From assembly GCA_902373515.1 (NCBI GenBank), contig CABKML010000010.1, forward strand, positions 1 to 56,419: DNA of 56,419 nt. Reading direction: 5' to 3'. A model generated the notes under the pieces. It had not been told where the DNA came from, ran no database searches, and worked only from the letters and a program-made list of their open reading frames with translations. Of the stretch, positions 7,913 through 18,000 are shown in pieces. A program made the position numbers and the translations under genes. The stretch's first letter is position 1; every line of letters begins with the position of its first letter. The stretch is from an uncultured Eubacteriales bacterium (GTDB taxonomy: Bacteria; Bacillota; Clostridia; Saccharofermentanales; Fastidiosipilaceae).

Positions 7913-8527
7913 ATGCTGAAGGTTTTGGAAAAGTGTCAATTTGTCAAGTCGGTTTATAAATTGGAAGAAGCTGATATGCCTTTGTTGCCGGAAATTGTTT
8001 TGGCAGGCAGATCGAATGCGGGTAAATCCAGTCTGATTAATGCTTTAACAGGTAGAAATTCTTTAGCTAAAGTGAGCCGGAAGCAGGGAAAAACACAAGC
8101 GGTAAATTATTTTCAAGTTAATGATATGGAAGTGAAATTTTATCTGACTGATCTGCCCGGATACGGATATAGTGCTGCCGGTCGGGACAAGCAGGCGGAG
8201 TTTTCTTCACTTACCGATAATTATTTAGAATCGGAACGACCGTTTGCCTGTATTTTAGTCCTTTTGGATATTCGCCATTTGCCGACAAATATGGACATGG
8301 CAATGCTGCAATGGTTGGATTTTAAGGGCTTGCCTTATGCAATTTTACTTAATAAGGCGGACAAACTCAGTCGAGCCGAACAGCAAAAAGCTTTACAGGC
8401 AATAAGACGTGTATTGCCCGATTATGCGCAGCAGCAGGCTCTGTTTATTGTTTCTTCCTTACAAAAAGAAACCTTGGAGCCGTTATTAAGCTACATCAGA
8501 AAGATTGTAGCCGATTGTAATTTGTAA
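7913..8527 (+). CDS. engB: Ribosome biogenesis GTP-binding protein YsxC/EngB
   Basis: A 204-residue TRAFAC GTPase required for late assembly of the 50S subunit. G1 is GRSNAGKSS (about residues 32-40), G3 is DLPGYGYS, and G4 is NKADKL; Lys-rich switch I includes KVSRKQGKTQ. Length and motif spacing match the family. ATG 7913 is preceded by AGAGAGAAG. An inverted repeat TTATC-N9-GATAA (7866-7884) lies upstream and could be an operator. In many Firmicutes engB follows lon; here it precedes comEC-holA. Confidence 0.93.
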   Translation: MLKVLEKCQFVKSVYKLEEADMPLLPEIVLAGRSNAGKSSLINALTGRNSLAKVSRKQGKTQAVNYFQVNDMEVKFYLTDLPGYGYSAAGRDKQAEFSSLTDNYLESERPFACILVLLDIRHLPTNMDMAMLQWLDFKGLPYAILLNKADKLSRAEQQKALQAIRRVLPDYAQQQALFIVSSLQKETLEPLLSYIRKIVADCNL

Positions 8528-8593
8528 GTTGAATTAACGAATTAATTTGAATTTTTGTTCGAATTCAGGAACTTTATCTGCCGGCATTTTCTC

Positions 8594-8599
8594 TATAAT
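8594..8599 (+). promoter_or_regulatory. -10 box placed for a leaderless comEC mRNA
   Basis: TATAAT at 8594-8599 is followed by exactly six bases and then the ATG at 8606, so transcription would be expected to begin at or next to the A of the start codon. No ribosome binding site precedes this ATG. Confidence 0.45.
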
Positions 8600-8605
8600 T
8601 GCGCC

Positions 8606-10381
8606 ATGTGGAATGCAGGCGGATGGAAAATTTTTATAGACTATTGTACCGCTTTATATATGAAAGCGGTGCGTATCCCTCTGCTTTTTGCTCTGATTGC
8701 ATATTATGAACTGACACGGACTTTTATTCGGAGCGGAAACTCGAAAATAAGTTTATTATCAGCTTCATTAATTCTTACCTTATCAGTTGCGATGAGTTTG
8801 TTTGCTTATAGGCAGCGGCAAAGACCTTGCACCGGGAAAGAGCAGAAACGAACGGAAAAAAACAGCTTTGTTATCAGTATTGCCGGCAATATAGCCGTAT
8901 TTCTGATTTTATCTTTCTTATATCAAAACAACTATTGGAAACAACAAAAAATTTATCGCATGTATGCATCCGATTTCAAAGCGGCAAATGCAAACACGGA
9001 TTACGAGACGGAAATAGACGTGGTAAGCGAAAATTTATTAACCGAGGCGGGCAGACTTTACACGGTTCAGGCTGAAAGTCTCGACGGTTTACGGCTAAAA
9101 CTGGATTTACCGGTTGACCTGCTGCAAGGGGAAAAACGGGAAGATATAGCTGCCGGGACCTTACTTCGGCTTAACGGTAAAATGAGTATTCCGCAAAACA
9201 CCTTCAAATTTGCCGAGAAAGATTATTTAGCCGGGCAGGGAATTTATGCCAAAATATCCGTAAAAAAAATCAGCAAAATACAAAAAAGACTACCTTTTTA
9301 TTGGCGATTAAAACAGGCAGTTTATCGCTTGCAAAATTTTCATGCTGCTTGGTACAAACTACTCGCACATTCTTTATCATCTGCCGATGCCGGACTTTTG
9401 CAGGCGGTATGTTGGGCGGAGGGTACTTATTTATCTAAGAGCGATAAAACGGCATTCAAGCAGGCCGGAATAATCCATGTTTTAGTTGCTTCCGGTCAAC
9501 ATGCTCATCTCGTATTATTGGTAATATGCTTAATCGTGGAAGCTGTTAATATTCGCTGGGGTCAAAGAAGAATACTGACAACTTTAATATTAACTTTATT
9601 TGCCTGCTTTTATTGGACGCAAGTAGCATTTTGGCGAGCCGTAATTCAACTGTGTCTGGCTGAAGTTGCTAAAGTTTGCCGGCGCAATTACAGTAAAATA
9701 AAATTACTTTTTTACGGCAACGGTTTACTGCTGCTGTGGCGACCTTATCTTATTAATAATTTCAGCTTTCACCTCAGTCTGACAGCCTGTTTGAGTATTT
9801 ACCTGTTTTTGCCGTATTGGCAGAAAATACAAAATAAAAAAACTGAGGAAGAAGATTACCGCAAGCTACGGGAGAAAGATTTGACTGTGACCTTTTCACC
9901 GTACGCTGTACGGGATTGCCTGCAACCGTTATTCAATAAATTAATTGCTTCACTTTTCTGCTTAGCTTGTGTACAAACTGTATATTCTTATTGCGGATTA
10001 TTGGAGAGTAAACTTACGTTGGCGTTCATTCTGGGAAATATAATAATTCTGCCGCAAATGACGCTGTTATGCCTGTTGTTTCAGATGCTGTCTTTAATTT
10101 ATTTGCTGCTTTTTGTTTTTTGCCGGCAAAATCTTTATTTTATACCTGCAATTTTTCAACATTTGTTGCACTATTTGAGATTGAATTTACATTGGGTGAA
10201 TTCTTTCACTTTATCTCTGCCGGAACGAAAATATATTATTGCAGCCGCTTTAGTTATGCTGCTTTTTACTTATTATCGTTATTATCTGAAAAGTACAATA
10301 AGAGCTGAGAAAGACCATTGGCTGCGCTATCTGATAATTACCTTCGGCGGTTTGATTTTCTCATTGGCTTTTTGCGCATAA
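8606..10381 (+). CDS. comEC: ComEC/Rec2 family DNA-uptake channel, lacking the metallo-beta-lactamase domain
   Basis: A 591-residue polytopic membrane protein that would carry single-stranded DNA across the cytoplasmic membrane during transformation. After two or three N-terminal helices comes an external OB-fold-like region (LRLNGKM...AGQGIYAKI). The ComEC core then begins with LLQAVCWAEG and HVLVASGQHAHL, the diverged form of the family's HLLAISGLH motif, followed by many helices. The protein ends after the membrane region; the C-terminal beta-lactamase-like domain of B. subtilis ComEC is absent. ATG 8606 is preferred because of the -10 box just upstream; TTG 8555 and ATG 8661 are alternatives, none with a ribosome site. 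comEC next to holA is the usual Firmicutes order. Confidence 0.82.
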   Translation: MWNAGGWKIFIDYCTALYMKAVRIPLLFALIAYYELTRTFIRSGNSKISLLSASLILTLSVAMSLFAYRQRQRPCTGKEQKRTEKNSFVISIAGNIAVFLILSFLYQNNYWKQQKIYRMYASDFKAANANTDYETEIDVVSENLLTEAGRLYTVQAESLDGLRLKLDLPVDLLQGEKREDIAAGTLLRLNGKMSIPQNTFKFAEKDYLAGQGIYAKISVKKISKIQKRLPFYWRLKQAVYRLQNFHAAWYKLLAHSLSSADAGLLQAVCWAEGTYLSKSDKTAFKQAGIIHVLVASGQHAHLVLLVICLIVEAVNIRWGQRRILTTLILTLFACFYWTQVAFWRAVIQLCLAEVAKVCRRNYSKIKLLFYGNGLLLLWRPYLINNFSFHLSLTACLSIYLFLPYWQKIQNKKTEEEDYRKLREKDLTVTFSPYAVRDCLQPLFNKLIASLFCLACVQTVYSYCGLLESKLTLAFILGNIIILPQMTLLCLLFQMLSLIYLLLFVFCRQNLYFIPAIFQHLLHYLRLNLHWVNSFTLSLPERKYIIAAALVMLLFTYYRYYLKSTIRAEKDHWLRYLIITFGGLIFSLAFCA

Positions 10382-10416
10382 TTGTTAGGGAAATAGCACT
10401 AAATTACACAAGAATA

Positions 10417-10425
10417 TGGTAGACT
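10417..10425 (+). promoter_or_regulatory. Extended -10 box placed for a leaderless holA mRNA
   Basis: TGG-TAGACT at 10417-10425 is an extended -10 element; six bases (10426-10431) separate it from ATG 10432. There is no ribosome binding site. The spacing is the same as upstream of comEC and the ABC-F gene. Confidence 0.35.
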
Positions 10426-10431
10426 TAAAAC

Positions 10432-11505
10432 ATGATTAGGAAAAGTAAAAATAATTGTACAGACAGTTTGGTTATATACAAGCAGGCGTTGCAGGAACTT
10501 CATAGCGGCAATGTGAAAACGGCGTATGTATTAAGTGGGCCGGAAAACTTTCTTGTACAAACTTTTCGGCAGGAATTGATAAAATTCTTGGAATTACCGG
10601 AAGATTGGCGTGAGCAGGCGGATGTTCATGTGTTTGATTGCGATAATAATCTGAGTAATCTCGATTGGCCGAGCTTTTTGAGTGAATGTCGCATGCCGCC
10701 ATTTTTCCTGGAACGGCGCATTATGCTGGTTAAGAAGTCCGATTTATTTGCCCGATCTTTGACGAATGAGCAACAAAAACATTTTGCCGAATTCATAGAA
10801 TTACTGCAATCGGACTGTCCGCTTCTGTGCTTGTTTATAGAAGATAAAATTGATGTGAGATTGAAACAGACAAAAGCTTGGCAAAAACTGTCCGGCGTCG
10901 GGTTATATAATTTTGAATTGCTTGATGAAGCGACTTTAACAGCTTGGGTGCAGAAAAGTTTGGCTCAAAGACACTTGTCAATTACTCGCGATGCTTTAAA
11001 TTCATTACCTTCAAGATGCGAGAACAGTCTGGCGCGCTTACAAAGCGAAATAAACAAACTGCAACTGTATTGTACCGCCAATAAAGTCACTGTGATTGAT
11101 TTGCAAACGGTTGATTCATTATTACAAGCAGATTTGCAAGCTAATGTATTTGATTTTCTGGATGCTTTGGGTAACAAAAATTTGTCGGCGGCATTGAGTA
11201 AACTTAATGCTTTACGCTTGAACAGGGAGCCGGTTCCGGTAATCTTATTGCTGATTGCCCGGCATATGCGGGAATTATTCCTGGTGAAGAATAATGCAAC
11301 CGGTGGTATAAATGCCTGGAAGTTGCGTAAATTGCAGGAACAGGCGGGAATGTTTTCCAATCAGGATTTGCAACAATTAATTATGTTTTGCGCCGATTGC
11401 GATTTTGCCTACAAAAATGGAATTTTAGCGGAAGATGCCGTACTTGATTTCCTGCTGGCGAAAATTTTTCAAACTGATTTGCCGATTAAATTTGCAGAAA
11501 ATTGA
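10432..11505 (+). CDS. holA: DNA polymerase III delta subunit (clamp loader)
   Basis: A 357-residue protein that opens the beta clamp within the clamp-loader complex. The N-terminal AAA+-like domain begins with TAYVLSGPENFLVQTF, the diverged P-loop region characteristic of HolA, followed by DWPSFLSECRMPPFFLERRIMLV. The middle lid and C-terminal collar helices (LQADLQANVFDFLDALGNK...PVPVILLLIARHMRELF) are typical. Length is slightly above the family norm of about 340. It directly follows comEC, as in most Firmicutes. The usual neighbour rpsT is absent. A short palindrome GCTTAA-TAT-TTAAGC (11512-11526) follows the stop and has no T-run. Confidence 0.9.
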   Translation: MIRKSKNNCTDSLVIYKQALQELHSGNVKTAYVLSGPENFLVQTFRQELIKFLELPEDWREQADVHVFDCDNNLSNLDWPSFLSECRMPPFFLERRIMLVKKSDLFARSLTNEQQKHFAEFIELLQSDCPLLCLFIEDKIDVRLKQTKAWQKLSGVGLYNFELLDEATLTAWVQKSLAQRHLSITRDALNSLPSRCENSLARLQSEINKLQLYCTANKVTVIDLQTVDSLLQADLQANVFDFLDALGNKNLSAALSKLNALRLNREPVPVILLLIARHMRELFLVKNNATGGINAWKLRKLQEQAGMFSNQDLQQLIMFCADCDFAYKNGILAEDAVLDFLLAKIFQTDLPIKFAEN

Positions 11506-11550
11506 AAATACGCTTAATATTTAAGCACTATTGATTATCGAGGTAGATAT

Positions 11551-12078
11551 ATGTCTTTTTATGATGAGTGGACGAAAAAAAGTGAAGATATCAGCGATAT
11601 GGGTAAGTATCAAAGCTACATGAAAGAATATTATGAGCTGGAACAAAAAGCTTACGAGCAGATTTTGTCTGCATATCCTGATAACGGTAAATTCACCAAG
11701 GGCACAGTAAATGAGTTGTGCAGCAAATTGGGTTTCGGCAAAAAACTTGATATTTTTGCAGGATTTATCGAGGGTATCAATACAAGCTTGCAACAAGCTG
11801 TCGATATGAAGAGTTTGACAGAAACAACTGAACTTGATTTGCAGATTGATTACCGAAAACTTTACTATAATATGCATGCTGCTAAAGCTAACTGGCTTTA
11901 CAAATTGGACGCGTGGGACAACGTGATACCGGCAGCCGAACGTGAAGAAATTGCCAAAAATTATCGCCGCGACAATATTGCCGTAAGCGACAAAATCGGC
12001 AGAAATGATCCCTGCTACTGTAATTCAGGCAAAAAATATAAAAATTGTTGTATGCATAAGCACGACAAAGAAATGTAA
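11551..12078 (+). CDS. SEC-C zinc-motif protein
   Basis: A 175-residue soluble protein with an N-terminal helical region and a C-terminal SEC-C zinc motif, NDPCYCNSGKKYKNCC, with ligands CxC...CC. SEC-C motifs occur at the SecA C-terminus, where they bind SecB and ribosomes, and as tails on many small proteins of unknown role. Start ATG 11551 follows GAGGT. It is 35 bases upstream of asnS and probably shares its transcript. A role near the ribosome or in zinc-dependent partner binding is only an inference. Confidence 0.8.
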   Translation: MSFYDEWTKKSEDISDMGKYQSYMKEYYELEQKAYEQILSAYPDNGKFTKGTVNELCSKLGFGKKLDIFAGFIEGINTSLQQAVDMKSLTETTELDLQIDYRKLYYNMHAAKANWLYKLDAWDNVIPAAEREEIAKNYRRDNIAVSDKIGRNDPCYCNSGKKYKNCCMHKHDKEM

Positions 12079-12113
12079 ATTTCAGTGCAGCATTTACCCG
12101 GGAGGTTTATTAT

Positions 12114-13514
12114 ATGCTGAAGTATAATGTTGAGATTAAACAATTAATGTTACAACCGGCCGATTTTGCAGATAAAGAGGTAGTAGTAAGCGGTTGGGCT
12201 AAAACTATTCGTGATCAGAAAGCCTTCGCTTTTATTTCTTTGCAGGACGGCAGTTATCAGGAACCTTTACAGTTAGTGGTTAATCGTGACAATGTTTCAA
12301 ATTATGATGAACTGGTACATCAAGGTACAGGTACAGCTTATACGGCTAAGGGAAAGATCGTTCTGACTCCGGCAGCTAAGCAGCCCTTGGAAATGCAAGT
12401 TACGGAGTTGATTCTGGTAGGTGATTGTCCGGCTGATTTCCCTTTGCAACCTAAGCGTCATACGGTGGAATATTTAAGGACGATTCCGCATTTACGAATG
12501 CGGACGAACCTTTTGCAGGCGATTTTCCGTATCAGAAGTGAAGCGGCTTACGCGATTCACGAATTTTTCCATAATCGTGATTTCCTCTATGTGCACACTC
12601 CGGTAATCACCTCAAATGATGCTGAAGGTGCGGGAGAAATGTTTCAAGTTACGACGTTGGATTTGAACAATGTTCCCAAAACTGCGACAGGTGAAGTTGA
12701 TTACAGTCAGGACTTTTTTGCCAAAAAAACTTTTTTAACAGTTACAGGTCAACTGCATGCGGAGGCTTTTGCCCAGTGCTTCAAAAATGTCTATACTTTC
12801 GGTCCGACTTTCAGAGCGGAAAATTCCAATACCACACGTCATGCCGCTGAATTTTGGATGATTGAGCCGGAAATCAGTTTTGCCGATATTAATGATGCGA
12901 TGAATCTGGCGGAAGCGATGCTGAAACACATTATCAAGCAGGTTTTAACACGTTGCCCTTCAGAAATTGCAATGCTGAATAAGTTTGTGGATAAAGAATT
13001 AATCGAACGCCTTAATCATGTACTTAATAGCGATTTTGCCCGTGTTACTTATACGGAAGCTATTGATTTGCTGCAAAAATCCAAGCGTAAATTTAAGTAT
13101 CCCGTTACTTGGGGAAGCGATATTCAAACGGAACACGAGCGTTATTTAGCTGAAGAAGTTTTCAAGTCACCGGTATTTGTTACCGACTATCCTGCAGCTA
13201 TTAAGGCCTTCTATATGCGCCAAAATGACGACGGTAAGACCGTGGCGGCATTTGATTGTCTGGTTCCCGGTGTAGGTGAAATTGTCGGCGGTTCGCAACG
13301 TGAAGAGAGAATGGAGAAGCTTTTGCAGGCGTATGCACAAAAAGGCTTGAATGTCGAGGAATATGCCTGGTACAACGAGTTGCGGCGTTACGGTTCGGCA
13401 CCGCATGCAGGTTACGGCTTGGGCTTTGAACGTATCCTGATGTATTTGACGGGAGTTGCCAATATTAGAGATGTGGAACTTTTCCCGCGTACAGCCGGTA
13501 ATGCCATGTATTGA
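12114..13514 (+). CDS. asnS: Asparaginyl-tRNA synthetase
   Basis: A 466-residue class IIb synthetase charging tRNA-Asn. The N-terminal OB anticodon-binding domain (VVVSGWAKTIRDQKAFAF) is followed by the catalytic core: GQL near residue 211, motif 2 PTFRAENSNTTRHAAEF, and motif 3 GLGFERILMYLTG near the C-terminus. FRAENSNT(T/S)RH with EFWMIEPE separates AsnRS from AspRS. Length fits the family. GGGAGGTTT before ATG 12114 is a good ribosome site. The leader is too short for a T-box. A strong terminator follows. Confidence 0.95.
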   Translation: MLKYNVEIKQLMLQPADFADKEVVVSGWAKTIRDQKAFAFISLQDGSYQEPLQLVVNRDNVSNYDELVHQGTGTAYTAKGKIVLTPAAKQPLEMQVTELILVGDCPADFPLQPKRHTVEYLRTIPHLRMRTNLLQAIFRIRSEAAYAIHEFFHNRDFLYVHTPVITSNDAEGAGEMFQVTTLDLNNVPKTATGEVDYSQDFFAKKTFLTVTGQLHAEAFAQCFKNVYTFGPTFRAENSNTTRHAAEFWMIEPEISFADINDAMNLAEAMLKHIIKQVLTRCPSEIAMLNKFVDKELIERLNHVLNSDFARVTYTEAIDLLQKSKRKFKYPVTWGSDIQTEHERYLAEEVFKSPVFVTDYPAAIKAFYMRQNDDGKTVAAFDCLVPGVGEIVGGSQREERMEKLLQAYAQKGLNVEEYAWYNELRRYGSAPHAGYGLGFERILMYLTGVANIRDVELFPRTAGNAMY

Positions 13515-13552
13515 TTTTAATAATTGAATTAATTTTTGATCGTTTTTAATTT

Positions 13553-13595
13553 AATCCCTTCCTGCTTAAAAGTCTAAAAGTAAGAAGGGATTTTT
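13553..13595 (+). terminator. Rho-independent terminator after asnS
   Basis: AATCCCTTC (13553-13561) pairs perfectly with GAAGGGATT (13584-13592), followed by T. The loop is 22 bases with some internal pairing. Confidence 0.8.
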
Positions 13596-13683
13596 AACGA
13601 ATAAATTTTGTATTTTTGTCGAAAAACAGTTATTTCGAGTGCTGTCTGTTTCTGCATAATATTTTGTAGGAGGTGAATACAAA

Positions 13684-14385
13684 ATGTTTAGTGAATCTGC
13701 AATGCTCGAATGCGAAAGACCTTATGAGAAACTGATGATCAACGGAGCTTCCAAGCTGACTACCGAAGAATTGCTGGCAATTATATTGCAAAACGGTCAC
13801 AAGGGAAAATCTAGTTTGGATTTAGCCGAAGATTTGCTGAGACATGAAATGATCGGGAGAAATTTGCGTCAATTGGCATCTTTGGAAAGTCAGGATTTTC
13901 GTGAAATTAAAGGTATAGGTACGGCAAAAGCCGCAAGATTGTGTGCCTGTATTGAGCTGGCCAAGAGAATTAACAGTGCCGACACGCAGCCGTCTATACG
14001 GAACTTATCTTCGCCGGAAGCTGTTTATAAATATGTTTGGCATATTACCTCTTTAACAACGGAAAGATTGTTGCTGCTTTTGCTTGATTGTCATAATTCG
14101 CTCCTGCGTGAGTGTGTAATCAAAGATGGTTCGCTGTATAGCGTGAAATTTGAAAATCATGATATTCTACGTCAGGCTTTGCGTTACAATTGTCACAGTG
14201 CTATAATTGTGCACAATCATCCAAGCGGTGATGCTGCACCGAGCGAGGCGGATAAATGTGCTACTCGCAGATTAGTTCTAAGTTTGGCACAGATTGACGT
14301 TATTTTGCATGACCATTTAGTTGTAACTTCGAAGGGTTATACGAGTATGCGATCGGATTTCGGTGAGCTGTTTGTTTTACCGTAG
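13684..14385 (+). CDS. radC: RadC family JAMM-domain protein
   Basis: A 233-residue protein: an N-terminal helix-hairpin-helix region (FREIKGIGTAKAARL) and a C-terminal JAB1/MPN+ metalloprotease-like domain with the full ligand set His177-x-His179-x7-Ser187-x2-Asp190 (HNHPSGDAAPSEAD). RadC was first named as a DNA repair protein, but its enzymatic role is unsettled. Start ATG 13684 follows a strong GGAGGTG at 13669-13675. It is a single gene between terminated units; mreB, its common neighbour in Firmicutes, is not here. Confidence 0.93.
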   Translation: MFSESAMLECERPYEKLMINGASKLTTEELLAIILQNGHKGKSSLDLAEDLLRHEMIGRNLRQLASLESQDFREIKGIGTAKAARLCACIELAKRINSADTQPSIRNLSSPEAVYKYVWHITSLTTERLLLLLLDCHNSLLRECVIKDGSLYSVKFENHDILRQALRYNCHSAIIVHNHPSGDAAPSEADKCATRRLVLSLAQIDVILHDHLVVTSKGYTSMRSDFGELFVLP

Positions 14386-14553
14386 ATTTCGGTGAAAGTG
14401 TTTTTTATTTGCTTTTCAGTGCGAAAATTGGACAGCCGGGGCAGATTTGTGCAATTTGTATAAAATTTTTGCTAAATTTCGGCGTTTTGTTAGTTGAATT
14501 AACAAGTCAATAGGCTTATTCTGTACACAAATAATGATTGTGAGGTAGAGAGA

Positions 14554-14952
14554 GTGAGAATAGTTCTGTTGGCGGATAATCGCAAGAATGAATTATTAAT
14601 TAACTTCTGTATAGCGTATAAACAATTGTTGAAACGGCACCAACTCTTGTCTACTTTGAATTTGGCTCGGTTATTGGAGGAGAATGTCGGGTTGAATGTC
14701 ACGGGGGTTCCCAGTGATTTAGTCGGAGGATTGGGGCAAATAACACAACGAGTCGGTTATAACGAAATTGATGCGGTTATTCATTTGCGCGATACGAGAC
14801 AGCAAAGTACGGAATACAATAAATATAGCAGAAGTTTACTTGATATTTGCGATGTTAATACTATTCCTTATGCGTCTAACATTGCTACGGCCGAAATTTT
14901 AATTTTGGCTATAGACCGCGGCGATTTGGATTGGCGTGAATTGGTGCATTGA
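14554..14952 (+). CDS. Methylglyoxal synthase-fold protein with substituted catalytic residues
   Basis: A 132-residue protein that aligns without gaps to methylglyoxal synthase (MgsA), from MRIVLLAD at the N-terminus to IPYASNIATAEILI near the C-terminus. With a constant offset of 11 from E. coli MgsA numbering, as recalled, the catalytic and phosphate-binding residues are changed: His19 is Asp8, Asp71 is Leu60, His98 is Glu87, Asp101 is Lys90, and the ATGTTG phosphate loop reads LSTLNL. Only Asp91 (here Asp80) is kept. The fold is therefore clear but conversion of dihydroxyacetone phosphate to methylglyoxal is unlikely. GTG 14554 follows GAGGTAGAGAG. The gene stands alone between radC and ileS and ends in a strong terminator, so it looks like a maintained gene, not debris. 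Confidence 0.8.
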   Translation: MRIVLLADNRKNELLINFCIAYKQLLKRHQLLSTLNLARLLEENVGLNVTGVPSDLVGGLGQITQRVGYNEIDAVIHLRDTRQQSTEYNKYSRSLLDICDVNTIPYASNIATAEILILAIDRGDLDWRELVH

Positions 14953-14977
14953 GTATTTACTTTTTTGTATTTTACCG

Positions 14978-15012
14978 GCTGAGCAAATAGACATTTGCTC
15001 AGCTTTTTTTTA
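14978..15012 (+). terminator. Strong rho-independent terminator before ileS
   Basis: GCTGAGCAAAT (14978-14988) and ATTTGCTCAGC (14993-15003) form an 11-base perfect stem with an AGAC loop, followed by nine T. Confidence 0.93.
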
Positions 15013-15052
15013 TAATAACTGCTTAGATATTTATTTAGAGGAAGGTATAGCT

Positions 15053-18000
15053 ATGTATCCAAAATTAAGTGCCGATATGTCTTTTGCTAAGAGAGAAGAA
15101 AAACGCTTAGCAATCTGGCAAGAGCAAAAATTGGCGGAAAAAATTCAAGCATTAAATCCTACAGGACCTCATTTTACGGTATATGACGGCCCGCCAACAG
15201 CCAACGGTAAACCGCATATCGGTCACATTTTGACGCGCTCTATTAAGGATTGCATTCCACGGCGCAAAAGGATGCAGGGGTATAATGTTGCTTTCAAAGC
15301 CGGTTGGGATACGCACGGATTGCCGGTTGAACTGGAAGTTGAAAAAGAACTTAATCTTGACGGTAAAAGTCAAATAGAGGCTTACGGTGTAGCTGATTTT
15401 ATTCAGAAGTGTAAAGAAAGTGTTTGGCGCTATAAAGACGAGTGGCAACACATGTCCGAGAGAGTAGCTTATTCTGCGGATATGGAACATCCGTACATAA
15501 ATTATCATAATTATTACATCGAATCTGAATGGTGGCTTTTGCAACAAATATGGCAAAAGGGACTTTTATATAAAGGTCATAAAATATTGCCCTATTGTCC
15601 TCGCTGCGGAACATCTTTGTCAAGTCATGAGGTGGCACAGGGATATAAAGATGTGAAAGAAAATTCCGTATTTGTGCGTTTTAAAGTTAAAGGAGAAGAT
15701 AACACTTATATTCTGGCGTGGACAACCACTCCCTGGACTTTACCTTCCAATGCCGCTTTGTGTGTCAATCCCGAAATTGATTATGTTAAAGTCCAAACGG
15801 GAGAAGAGTATTTATATTTAGCAGAAGCGAGACTTGCGGCTGTTTTAGGCGATCAGCAATATAAGATTTGTCAACGATACAGCGGCAAAGACTTGGCCGG
15901 CATCGAATACGAGCCGCTTTTTGATTTCGCCCGCGATTTTGTTGCGTCTACCGGTAAAAAAGCCTGGTATGTGGTTTTGGGTGATTATGTTACTGTTACC
16001 GACGGTACAGGTATAGTCCATATTGCTCCTGCTTTCGGTGAAGATGATGCGCAAATCGGTCGGATGTCCGATTTACCGACAATTCAATTTGTTGATCTTA
16101 AAGGTCAATTAACCTCTGAATGCGGCCCTTATGCGGGTGTATTCTGTAAAAAAGCGGATGAAATGATTATTAACGATTTGCGTAAAAACGGTCTGTTGTA
16201 TCAGGTTCTGCCTTTTGAGCATAATTATCCGCATTGTTGGCGTTGTGATACTCCTTTAATTTATTATGCTCGCAGCGGTTGGTTTATCGCTATGACTAAA
16301 GTTAAAGAGAAATTGTTGCAAAATAATTCTCGTGTTAACTGGTTGCCGGAAAATGTCAGAGACGGGCGTTTCGGTAATTTCCTGGAGAATGTCATAGACT
16401 GGGCTTTGTCGAGAGAGCGTTATTGGGGTACGCCTTTGCCTATTTGGGAATGTCCCGCCCATCATCGCTATTGTGTCGGCAGCATTGCAGAGCTGAAAAA
16501 GCTTGCCGTTTCCTGTCCGGACGACATAGAATTGCATAAACCTTTCATTGATGAGATAAAATTACGTTGTCAGGAATGCGGCCGGGAGATGACCCGAGTT
16601 AAGGAAGTTATAGATACTTGGTTCGATTCTGGTGCGATGTTCTTCGCGCAGTACCACTATCCGTTTGAAAATAAAGAGTTCTTTGAAGAACACTTTCCGG
16701 CTGATTTTATTTCCGAAGCTCAGGATCAGACGCGCGGTTGGTTTTATTCTTTGTTGGCTATTGCCACCTTATTGTGGGATCAAAGTCCTTATAAAAACGT
16801 CATTTGTTTAGGCCTGGTGCTGGATAAAGACGGTATAAAAATGAGTAAACATAAAGGCAACGTTGTAGCGCCGCAATCTATTTTGGACGGACCGGGAGCG
16901 GATGCCGTACGTTGGTATTTTTATGCCAATTCCAATCCTTGGTTACCGAGCAGATTCAGCTTGGAGACTGTGACGGAATTACAAGGTAAATTTATGAGCA
17001 CCCTGTGGAATACAGTTGCATTTTATGCTTTGTATGCGGAGATTGATCAGTACAATCCTTTTAATGTGAAAAAAATCACCGATTTACCGGCAATTGACCG
17101 TTGGGCTATCAGCAGACTGAATACGTTGGTGAAAAAAGTCAATAAGTTGATGGATGAATATCAGTTGACGCCGGCAACAAGATTAATTCAGGAATATGTT
17201 GATGAATTGAGTAACTGGTACGTCAGACGTAATCGCGGACGTTTCTGGGCCAGTGCTGAAGATGAGTCGAAATTGGCTGCATATCAGACTTTATTCACAG
17301 TATTGCAGACATTAAGTCGTCTGCTGGCACCGTTTACGCCTTTCCTGGCTGACGAAATCTGGCATGTTCTGTATGCTCCGAAAGAAGAAGGAACATACCC
17401 TGAATCAGTACATTTGGCAACTTATCCTGAGGCTGACGAAAATTTGATCGACTCCGAATTGGAACAAGAAATGCAACTGGTACGACAGCTGGTTAATCTC
17501 GGTCGTGCTGCACGTAATATCTCAAAAGTTAAAAATCGTCAACCTTTGTCAAGTATGACTGTTGTCGGTTTGCATGATACGTCTGTCAGTAAAGCAGCTA
17601 TCGAGCAAATTGAAGATGAGTTGAACATCCGTAATATTGTTTTCAGTCAGGATGCGACATCTTTTATTGATTATGCTTTTAAGCCTCAGTTAAGAACTTT
17701 AGGTCGTCGCTTCGGTAAAAATTTGAACGAAGTGAAGCAGGCTCTGGCTTCTTTGAACGGTAGTGAAGCTTATGCGGAATTACAAAAGAACGGGAAAATA
17801 TTGTTACTCGTTAACGGGAAAGAAGAAGAACTCGGAAAAGATGATTTGTTGATTGAAACAAAGCAAAAAGCTGATTATGCTACTGTAAGTGAAGGGAATA
17901 TGACCGTTTCACTGGACTTGCATTTGACCCCGGAATTGCTGCAGGCCGGTTTGTATCGTGAGTTTGTTTCCAAAGTGCAGAATTTGCGTAAACAACGCGA

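Noticed and set aside
14554..14952. A plain methylglyoxal synthase call
   Set aside because: All four key catalytic positions differ, so I describe the fold without the enzyme name.
14936..15052. A longer start for ileS adding 39 residues
   Set aside because: It would overlap the upstream gene and run through its terminator; ATG 15053 has a good ribosome site and the normal IleRS N-terminus.
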